Shown here: piece by piece, positions 36,023 through 43,800 of the stretch
How the letters are laid out: each line of letters begins with the position of its first letter
How positions within the stretch are numbered: the first letter of the stretch is position 1
Assembly (NCBI RefSeq): GCF_000422365.1
Contig: NZ_AULQ01000006.1
Span: 67,001 to 131,000 of the forward strand
DNA length: 64,000 bases
Source: Mesoflavibacter zeaxanthinifaciens DSM 18436
GTDB taxonomy: Bacteria; Bacteroidota; Bacteroidia; Flavobacteriales; Flavobacteriaceae
Direction: 5' to 3'
Notes under the pieces: model-generated
Database searches by the model: none
What the model was told of the DNA's origin: nothing
The model's input: only the letters and a program-made list of their open reading frames with translations
Translations under genes and position numbers: made by a program

Positions 36023-37770
36023 CTAAAATATTTAACCCAAAAGATTGGTTAGAAGTTCCTAAAGAGCCAATAAAACCAAAAAGCAACAAGACAATAACTC
36101 ACGTTGTTGCTGTTGCTGATAACGACATTGAATCCTACATTTCAGCAATCGAGCAATCAGGTACAGACATAACAGGAAACTATGCAACTTGGAGAGATTT
36201 AGGTTTTGCTTTAGCTGAAGAATATGGAGAAACAGGAAGAGATTATTTCCACCGAATAAGCAAAAACTATGCGGGCTATGATTCAAAAGAATGTGATGAA
36301 CAATTCAACAAATGCTTAAATGCAAAAGGACACGGAATTACTATTGCTACCTTTTACCATTACGCACATCAATCAGGTATCAAACCGACCAAACAACAAA
36401 ACAACAACGAAGTTGAAACAAACGTTGCAACTATTGTTGATACACCCAACCAAGCAATGCCAACAATACCAGAAAAGGTATATGAGAATTTGCCACAGTT
36501 TTTACAACAAGTTGTAAACCCTGCTAATGGTCAGGAAGAAAAGGACATTTTGTTATTAGGCGCATTAACAGCATTTAGTGCGTGCTTTCCTAAACTCTTC
36601 GGAATCTATGACCAACGTAAAGTGTTTTGTAATTTATATCTATTTGTTACAGCACCTGCATCTGCAGGTAAAGGAAGACTTAACCAAATTAAAAATTTGG
36701 TAGAACCTGTTCACAAGTTAAAACGGGAACAAGCCAAAGTATTAAAACAGCAATTTCAAGCAGAAACTGCTACTTACAATATGAACAAGGGTAAAGATGA
36801 AAACTTGGAAAAACCAAGTAAACCACCAGAAAGAATGCTGTTTATTCCTGCTAACAATAGTGTAACAGGCGTATATCAATTAATTTCTGATAATAAAGGC
36901 AGAGGGTTAATTTTTGAAACCGAAGGCGATACGTTAGCACAAGCCTTTAAAAGCGATTATGGTAATTATTCCGATGGTTTTCGTAAAGCCTTTCATCACG
37001 AAACTATAAGCTATTATCGCAGAACAGATAGAGAATATGTAGATATTGAGAAACCGTGTTTGTCAACAGTATTATCAGGCACACCTAAACAAGTGGCAAC
37101 CTTAATACCCAATGCCGAAAATGGTTTGTTTAGTCGTTTTATGTTTTACTATATGAATATAAAACCAACTTGGAAAAACGTGTTTCAAAATAGCAATAAA
37201 GTAGGTTTAGATGATTACTATAACCAATTAGGTAGTGAGTTTTTAGAATTGTACAAAACGCTAAAAAACAATCCAGAGATTGAAATACGATTAACCACAA
37301 CTCAACAACAGCAATTCAATACCTTTTTTGAATCCTTACAGACCAAATACATCAACCTACAACCTGAAGAGTACATCGCAACAATAAGGCGATTAGGCTT
37401 AATTGCGTTTAGGATAATGATGCTATTCACAGCATTCCGAATTATGGAAGATGGTGATGTAAATGCAACTAAAGAATGTGAGGATATGGATTTTGAAAAC
37501 GCACTAACCATAATTTCAATTTTAGTAAAACACAGTAGTAAAGTATTTAATGATTTACCAATTGAGCAAAAAACAACAAAACGTTCAAATAGAAAAGAAC
37601 GCTTTTTAGAAAGTTTGCCAAAGCAATTTAGCAGACAAGATTATTTAGATTTAGCGACAAAACAGAGCATCCCACATAAAACAGCAGAAGGCTATATTAC
37701 CAAATTTGTTGATGCAGGTTTAATACATAGAGAAGCGCACAATAACTACTCAAATCCTGCAAAGACATAG
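36019..37770 (+). CDS. PriCT-2 plus DUF3987 replication protein (helicase-like)
   Basis: A 583-residue protein. Residues about 30-115 (YISAIEQSGTDITGNYATW...GHGITIATFYHYA) match a PriCT-2 primase C-terminal domain, and about 150-500 match DUF3987, with a P-loop-like APASAGKGRL near 212-221. DUF3987 proteins are P-loop NTPases found in mobile-element replication modules, and the pair with the primase-fold protein is typical. It overlaps the upstream gene by 4 bp. A long hairpin lies just past the stop. Confidence 0.8.
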   Translation: MTKIFNPKDWLEVPKEPIKPKSNKTITHVVAVADNDIESYISAIEQSGTDITGNYATWRDLGFALAEEYGETGRDYFHRISKNYAGYDSKECDEQFNKCLNAKGHGITIATFYHYAHQSGIKPTKQQNNNEVETNVATIVDTPNQAMPTIPEKVYENLPQFLQQVVNPANGQEEKDILLLGALTAFSACFPKLFGIYDQRKVFCNLYLFVTAPASAGKGRLNQIKNLVEPVHKLKREQAKVLKQQFQAETATYNMNKGKDENLEKPSKPPERMLFIPANNSVTGVYQLISDNKGRGLIFETEGDTLAQAFKSDYGNYSDGFRKAFHHETISYYRRTDREYVDIEKPCLSTVLSGTPKQVATLIPNAENGLFSRFMFYYMNIKPTWKNVFQNSNKVGLDDYYNQLGSEFLELYKTLKNNPEIEIRLTTTQQQQFNTFFESLQTKYINLQPEEYIATIRRLGLIAFRIMMLFTAFRIMEDGDVNATKECEDMDFENALTIISILVKHSSKVFNDLPIEQKTTKRSNRKERFLESLPKQFSRQDYLDLATKQSIPHKTAEGYITKFVDAGLIHREAHNNYSNPAKT

Positions 37771-37781
37771 TTAAGGATTTC

Positions 37782-37823
37782 GAGGATTTAAGGAAATGAT
37801 TAAATGGATTTCCTCAAATCCTC
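37782..37823 (+). terminator. Long hairpin between replication genes and the XRE-Argonaute operon
   Basis: GAGGATTTAAGGAAAT at 37782-37797 pairs with ATTTCCTCAAATCCTC at 37808-37823, a 16-bp stem with one mismatch and a 10-nt loop. No T-run follows, so termination may need help, or it may protect the upstream mRNA end. It marks the boundary between two transcription units. Confidence 0.55.
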
Positions 37824-37890
37824 AACTTCCTCATTACCTGTTAATAACTGTTTATATCTTTTTACTTTCCTTTTGTTTCCTTTTCTTAAA

Positions 37891-37914
37891 TTAGACAAAT
37901 ATTGACAAGTCTAA
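37891..37914 (+). promoter_or_regulatory. Palindromic operator candidate of the XRE-Argonaute operon
   Basis: TTAGAC at 37891-37896 and its exact inverse GTCTAA at 37909-37914 are separated by 12 bp, 11 bp before the XRE ATG at 37926. The spacing places the half-sites about 18 bp centre to centre. This fits autoregulation by the small HTH protein. Confidence 0.6.
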
Positions 37915-37925
37915 ATAATTCTATT

Positions 37926-38219
37926 ATGGAATTTGGGGAATACATACGCTCATTGCGTGAAAAACGCAATTTGCTATTAAGGGAAATGGCTGCAAACCTA
38001 AATATGGACGTTGCCTATTTAAGCAAAATAGAAAGAGGAAATCGGATGGCAAGACGCGAACAAGTAGTTGCTTTTGCCAAAACATTAAAAGAAGATGAAA
38101 ACGAATTAATTAAGCTATGGATGTCCGAACAAATTGTACTAATGCTCAAAAATGAAAAGGAACATACGGAAATCCTCAAAATAGCGGAAGAAAATTTAAA
38201 TAGATTGACAAAAAAATAA
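37926..38219 (+). CDS. XRE-family helix-turn-helix regulator
   Basis: A 97-residue protein with an N-terminal lambda-repressor-type HTH (FGEYIRSLREKRNLLLREMAANLNMDVAYLSKIERGNR) and a helical C-terminus likely to dimerise. It resembles controller proteins of restriction-modification systems. The ATG at 37926 gives the correct domain start; an upstream TTG at 37902 lies inside the palindromic operator. The Argonaute gene begins 6 bp after its stop, so the two are an operon, and it probably controls Argonaute dosage. Confidence 0.85.
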   Translation: MEFGEYIRSLREKRNLLLREMAANLNMDVAYLSKIERGNRMARREQVVAFAKTLKEDENELIKLWMSEQIVLMLKNEKEHTEILKIAEENLNRLTKK

Positions 38220-38225
38220 TAGTCT

Positions 38226-40337
38226 ATGCAAGAACACCTCAAAACCAACATACTTAACTTTAAATGGCCTAATAGTGCGCCTACCATTTATTTAACTTCA
38301 GAGGATATAGAAGGTAGCCATCCCATACATAAATCTAAATTTTCAAGGCAGATTAAAGAGGTGTTTCCAGATGCAGACTTATCTAACAAAGACCAAATAT
38401 TTACAACATTTACAACAGAAATACCAGATGCACCAAGCATTAAGCTAAATTTAGTAGATGGTAGAGAATTAAGAATTTACAAGCAATTCCTTAAACATCA
38501 ATTAAGAAACTATTTTAAATCTAAAGACTATATAGTAGTAAAAAACTTTGTTGGCGATGTACAAGTGTGGATGCCATCAAAAAAAGGGAATACAGCAGAC
38601 TATAACCTCTACTATAAATTCTCATTTAAAATACAATTTGCAAAATTAACCGACTTACCAGAGCTTATTGTATCGTATGATGGCACATCAAAAGTCCTTA
38701 CAACTTCGGTTAAGGATATAGAGGATTCAGAGTTAATAAAGCGTTGTGTATACGGTCAAAAAACGTTTAATTACCAAATGGACCTCGATACAGAGGAAAA
38801 ACAAGAATTTCACAATGCTATTCAGTTTGACCAAGCATTCCCTATTTTTAATTTGCCATTAGCACGAGCATTAAACATACCTATTGAGGAACCTGTAAGA
38901 CCAGCCAACAAATACCAAAAGTATGTAGCACTTATTAATAATTTCGCTACCAATTATCTGTTTACAGAAGATTTTAAAGCCATATTTCCGTTTAAGACTG
39001 ATGCGTTTATTGATGTGCCACTCAATCGTATCAACCACATCGACCCACAAGTGGGATTATTAGAATTTGGTAAAGACCAATACGGTAACAAGAAAACCCA
39101 TTTAGTGCCTAAATTGGCAATGAATAATCTTAATCCTTATAAAAGACCAAACAACCAAAACATTAAGTTTTTCTTTGTGTACCATACCTCACATAAAGAA
39201 GCAATTAAAACCTTTTATAATAACCTTAAAACTGGTGTTACTGCGGATAAAAAGTATTTTAAAGGAATTGAGGCTTATGTAAATATTAAGGCTTCAACGT
39301 CTAAAGAACATTTTATTGAGTTTACCAACGAAAACAACCCAATACCAGAAATAGTTGAAAAGTTAGAGAGCTTAACCTTCGACCACGATAATATAAAATA
39401 TGCAGCGTTCTATTTAAGTCCTTTCGATAAGTTTACACCAAATCCCGAAGACCGAGACATCTATATTCAAATCAAAGAATTATTTTTAAACGAAGGCATT
39501 GTTACACAGGTTGTTGATTATGAAAAAATGGTGGTTAATATCGAGAATCAATACAACTTCCAATTTTCATTACAAAATATGGCATTGGCAATTCACGCCA
39601 AATTAGGTGGTGCACCTTGGAAACTAGCAGTAACCGATAAAAAAGAATTAGTAATTGGTGTTGGTGCTTTTACCAATCAAGGCGAAAACAGACGCTATAT
39701 AGCAAGTGCCTTTAGCTTTCAAAACAATGGCTTGTTTAGAAAGTTCGAGTATTTTGACCAAAGCGAAACAGACCTATTGGCAGGAAGTATATGTAAAGCC
39801 ATTAGAGATTTTACATCGGTTGCAGAAGCAGATAAAGTAGTCATTCACTTTTATAAGGAAATGAGCTACGAGGAACTAAAACCAATTATTAGAGGGATGC
39901 ATACATTAGGGTTAAAAATTCCGCTTTACATTCTAAATATCAATAAAACAGAAGCAGAAGATATTATTGCTTACGACCTTAATTGGAATAAAAAGCTAAT
40001 GCCAGTTAGTGGGACATACATACGAATTAGCGAAAATCAATTCCTATTGTTTAATAATGCACGTTATCCAAGTGACCGTTTTTATTCAGATACAGATGGT
40101 TATCCATTCCCAATAAAGATAAAAATAAGCAGTCCAGATGAAGATGCTTTTGAAGATGCAGATGTAGTGTTAGAATTATTAACACAAGTGTATCAGTTTA
40201 GCAGATTGTATTGGAAATCACTTCGACAACAAAATGTTCCAATCACTATAAAATATCCAGAAATGGTAGCACAAATAGCACCACGATTTAATAATGGTGT
40301 TCCAGACGATGCCAAAGATGCCTTATGGTTTTTGTAA
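38226..40337 (+). CDS. Prokaryotic Argonaute, long form, predicted catalytically inactive
   Basis: A 703-residue guide-dependent nucleic-acid-binding protein. Residues 1-380 form the N/linker lobe; a PAZ domain is not obvious. The MID domain (about 385-465) keeps Y413, K417, Q428 and K459 (in AKLGGAPW), which in Argonautes hold the guide 5' phosphate. The PIWI domain (about 470-703) has the fold signatures YIASAFSFQ, VVIHFYKEMS and QVYQFSRLYWKS, but the DEDX tetrad is lost: G480 replaces the first Asp (VIGVG), Y543 the third (HFYK), and E679 (KYPEM) stands at the last position. Inactive pAgos usually work with a partner effector; none is encoded next to it. It lies 6 bp after an XRE gene. Identification as pAgo is firm; inactivity is inferred. 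Confidence 0.85.
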   Translation: MQEHLKTNILNFKWPNSAPTIYLTSEDIEGSHPIHKSKFSRQIKEVFPDADLSNKDQIFTTFTTEIPDAPSIKLNLVDGRELRIYKQFLKHQLRNYFKSKDYIVVKNFVGDVQVWMPSKKGNTADYNLYYKFSFKIQFAKLTDLPELIVSYDGTSKVLTTSVKDIEDSELIKRCVYGQKTFNYQMDLDTEEKQEFHNAIQFDQAFPIFNLPLARALNIPIEEPVRPANKYQKYVALINNFATNYLFTEDFKAIFPFKTDAFIDVPLNRINHIDPQVGLLEFGKDQYGNKKTHLVPKLAMNNLNPYKRPNNQNIKFFFVYHTSHKEAIKTFYNNLKTGVTADKKYFKGIEAYVNIKASTSKEHFIEFTNENNPIPEIVEKLESLTFDHDNIKYAAFYLSPFDKFTPNPEDRDIYIQIKELFLNEGIVTQVVDYEKMVVNIENQYNFQFSLQNMALAIHAKLGGAPWKLAVTDKKELVIGVGAFTNQGENRRYIASAFSFQNNGLFRKFEYFDQSETDLLAGSICKAIRDFTSVAEADKVVIHFYKEMSYEELKPIIRGMHTLGLKIPLYILNINKTEAEDIIAYDLNWNKKLMPVSGTYIRISENQFLLFNNARYPSDRFYSDTDGYPFPIKIKISSPDEDAFEDADVVLELLTQVYQFSRLYWKSLRQQNVPITIKYPEMVAQIAPRFNNGVPDDAKDALWFL

Positions 40338-40342
40338 TTAAT

Positions 40343-40358
40343 TTGCACAACCATTGCA
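40343..40358 (+). promoter_or_regulatory. Candidate Fur-family operator, site 1
   Basis: TTGCA, a 6-bp spacer, TTGCA, containing TGCACAACCATTGCA. An almost identical sequence (TGCACTTCCATTGCA) lies before merTP at 46778-46792. It sits 13 bp before a TATATTTG promoter box, where a bound repressor would block transcription. Confidence 0.55.
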
Positions 40359-40370
40359 TTAAAAAATTCT

Positions 40371-40378
40371 TATATTTG
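40371..40378 (+). promoter_or_regulatory. Candidate -7 promoter box of the first metal operon
   Basis: TATATTTG fits TAnnTTTG. It ends 5 bp before the ATG at 40384, so the transcript would have almost no leader. The candidate operator lies just upstream. Confidence 0.5.
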
Positions 40379-40383
40379 CCTTA

Positions 40384-40695
40384 ATGAAATTTTTAGCATT
40401 CATATTGTCAATCTATATCTTCACACTAAATTTAGTGCCTTGTGAAGATACAGGTACTTTTGACAATGAAGTTAAAAAAAAAATTTCTCAAGATTTAGGT
40501 GATAACCACCAACATCAAGATGCAGATTTATGTTCCCCATTTTGTATTTGCCAATGTTGCCATATAAACGCAACTTATTTCAAATTCGCAGAAATAAAAT
40601 TTGAGTTTAAATACATTTCTTCTCAAGATTTTCTCTACTTAAACGGTATAAAAAAAGATTTTACCACTTCCATTTTACAGCCACCACAGGCATAA
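40384..40695 (+). CDS. Small exported Cys/His-rich protein (DUF6660-like)
   Basis: A 103-residue protein with a signal sequence (MKFLAFILSIYIFTLNLVPC). The mature part has clustered His and Cys (DNHQHQDADLCSPFCICQCCH) and ends in PPQA. Proteins of this kind precede CusA/CzcA genes in many Bacteroidota metal operons and may bind metal in the periplasm; the function is not established. Its stop (TAA at 40693-40695) overlaps the first base of the structured leader of the RND gene. Compare the HYC_CC_PP protein at 49670, which holds the same place before the second pump. Confidence 0.75.
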   Translation: MKFLAFILSIYIFTLNLVPCEDTGTFDNEVKKKISQDLGDNHQHQDADLCSPFCICQCCHINATYFKFAEIKFEFKYISSQDFLYLNGIKKDFTTSILQPPQA

Positions 40696-40801
40696 TTCAG
40701 TTTTTTAAAGGATAGCTATATCCTTACGCAATGCTTTTTAACAAAAGCATTGCTTCGCTTTTATTTTGCGCGAAGCGCAAAATGATATGTTTAACTGAAT
40801 T
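40694..40801 (+). promoter_or_regulatory. Structured leader with three internal hairpins before the RND fusion gene
   Basis: The outer arms AATTCAGTT (40694-40702) and AACTGAATT (40793-40801) are perfect inverse repeats enclosing 90 nt. Inside are three perfect hairpins: AAGGATA-GCTA-TATCCTT at 40708-40725, an 11-bp stem GCAATGCTTTT/AAAAGCATTGC at 40728-40753, and ATTTTGCGC-GAA-GCGCAAAAT at 40763-40783. The ATG follows 11 nt later. A leader of the same size and build lies at 50080-50186. Confidence 0.7.
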
Positions 40802-40812
40802 AAAATTTTACT

Positions 40813-43800
40813 ATGATTAATAAAATCATTGATTTTTCAATCAATAACAAATTCATTATTGGTTTGCTTACGCTTACCATAATTGGAGCAGGTATTTGGA
40901 GTATGACCAAAGTGCCAATCGATGCTGTTCCAGACATTACCAATAACCAAGTACAGGTTATTACACAAGCACCTAATTTAGGTACAGAAGATATTGAACA
41001 ATTTGTAACCTACCCTGTGGAAGTTGCAATGAGCAACCTGCCTGATGTAAAGGAAATTAGGTCAATCTCTCGTTTTGGCTTATCGGTTGTTACCATCGTA
41101 TTCGACGATGATATGGGAACATATCTACCTCGTCAATTAGTAGCCGAAAAACTAAACGAAGTCAAAGAACAAATTCCAGCTGGTTTTGGAGAACCTACTA
41201 TGGGACCTATTTCCACAGGATTAGGGGAAATTTATCAATACACCTTAAAAGTAGCACCAGAGTATAAAGACAAATACGACATTGCAGATTTACGCTCAAT
41301 GCAGGATTGGATTGTACAACGTCAAATGGCAATGGTAGAAGGTGTGGTTGAGGTTAACGCTATAGGCGGTAAAATTAAACAATACGAAGTCGCGGTTGAC
41401 CCAAACGATTTAAACGCAATTGGATTGACCATTACAGATGTCTTTAATGCACTTGAAGCCAATAATCAAAATACAGGTGGTGCATATATTGAAAAGAACC
41501 ATCAGGCTAATTTTATTCGTGGAGAAGGCTTGGTACGGAGTTTAGAAGACATTAAAAAAATTACGGTAAAAACCGTTAATAATATTCCTGTAACTATTAA
41601 TGATATTGCAACTGTGCAATTCGGTTCTGCCATACGTTACGGTGCATTAACCCAAGATGGTGAAGGTGAAGTTGTAGGTGGATTGGTGATGATGCTAAAA
41701 GGTGCAAATTCCAATGATGTTATTGCCAATGTAAAAGAGCGAATGGCTCAAATTGAAAAGTCATTACCAGAAGGCGTAATTATTGAACCATTATTAGACC
41801 GAAGTAAATTAATTGGCGAAACAACTTCTACTGTAACCACAAATCTTATTGAAGGTGCATTGATAGTTATTTTTGTGCTTATCTTCTTATTGGGTAATTG
41901 GCGAGGTGGTTTAATCGTTGCTTCAACAATACCATTATCCTTATTATTCGCTTTTATTTTAATGAACGTGTTCGATGTTTGGGTAAACTTAATGAGTTTG
42001 GGAGCAATAGATTTCGGTATTATAGTTGATGGCGCTGTAATTATTGTAGAAAGTACAGTATTTCTCATTGCATCACAAGTACTAAAAAAGAAACAGCTTA
42101 CATCCAAAGAGCGAGATAAAGTGGCGTCTAATGCTTCAAAAAAGATGATGAACGCTGCGTTTTTCGGTCAGTTGATTATCCTTATCGTTTTTCTACCCAT
42201 TTTAGCCTTACAAGGTATTGAAGGAAAGATGTTTAAACCAATGGCATTGACCTTTATTTTTGCTATGATTGGTGCAATGGTACTGTGTTTAACCTATGTG
42301 CCAATGATGTCTGCTTTAGTGTTAAGAGCACCAAAAAATGATAAAAAATCTTATGGAGATAGATTTGTACATTGGGTTGAAGACAAATATCAACCTTTAT
42401 TGGTTAGAGCCTTGCGAAAAGGTAAATGGGTAATTGGTATTGCAGTTGTGTTGTTTGGGATAACCGTTTTTATGTTTTCAAGAATGGGTGGTGAATTTAT
42501 CCCGCAACTCGATGAAGGTGATATTGCATTTCACGCTATTTTAAAACCAGGTAGTTCCCTTACTGAAACCATTGAAACTACCACTAAAATAGAGCAAATA
42601 GTAAAAGCAAAATTTCCAGAAGTAGAAAAAATTGTTAGTCGTATTGGTGTTGCCGAAGTGCCTACAGACCCAATGCCGATGGATTTTGCGGATATTTTTG
42701 TAATCCTAAAACCTAAAAGCGAATGGACAACAGTGTCTTCAAAAGATGAACTCATTGAAGAAATAAAAGAGGCAGTCGAAATTATTCCTGGCGTTAATTA
42801 TGAGTTTACCCAACCTATTGAAATGCGTTTTAACGAGTTGCTTGAAGGTATTAGAGAAGATATTGCTGTTAAACTTTATGGCGAAGATATAAACATCCTC
42901 GCTCAAAAAGCAGAGGAAATATCAAAAATTATTGCAGATACTGAAGGTATAGGTGATATGCGAGCAGAAGCTACGAAAGGATTGCCACAAATGACCATTA
43001 CTTACAATAGAAATAAATTGGCACAATACGGACTTCAAATAAACACGTTAAATCAAATTGTGCAATCAGCTTTTGCAGGAGGAGTAGCAGGTACTATATT
43101 TGAAGGAGAAAAGCGATTTGATTTGGTGGTTAGGTTAAGTTCTCATAATCGTAAAGACATAACAGATGTGCAAAATTTGTTTATCAACTTACCTTCTGGT
43201 GCACAGATTCCACTTCGCGAAGTAGCTGATGTAAGTTACAAAGCAGGACCAATGCAAATAAGTAGAGACAATACCAACAGAAGAACCTATGTAGGTATCA
43301 ATGTCAGAGGTCGAGATGTAAAATCGTTGGTAACTGAAATAAAATCAAAATTAGATGCACAATTGGAACTACCATCGGGTTATTTTATTCGCTATGGTGG
43401 TGCATTTGAAAATCTGGAACGTGCCAGCAACCGATTACAAACCGTTGTTCCTATCGCCTTATTACTCATATTTATACTAATATACTTTGCATTAAAATCA
43501 CTACCTCAAACCTTAATGATTTATATAGCCATCCCAATGGCAACTATTGGTGGTGTAGTAGCCTTATGGTTGCGTGATATGCCATTTAGTATTTCGGCAG
43601 GTGTTGGTTTTATTGTGTTGTTTGGTGTTGCGGTATTAAATGGATTGGTAATGATAAGCGGACTCAACGAATTAAAAGAAGAAGGTGTAACCAATTTAAA
43701 GGATAGAATAGTTGAAGGTACTAAACGAAGAATCAGACCTATTATGCTAACTGCTTTTACAGATGTATTAGGCTTTCTACCAATGGCTATTTCATCATCA

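Noticed and set aside
38226-40337. Nuclease-active Argonaute or short pAgo
   Set aside because: The catalytic Asp positions read G480, Y543 and E679, and the protein is 703 residues with its own N-terminal lobe rather than a MID-PIWI-only short form.
40343-40378. Classic -33/-7 promoter pair for the first metal operon
   Set aside because: TTG elements lie 14 or 25 bp from the -7 box rather than about 19-20; only the -7 box is retained.
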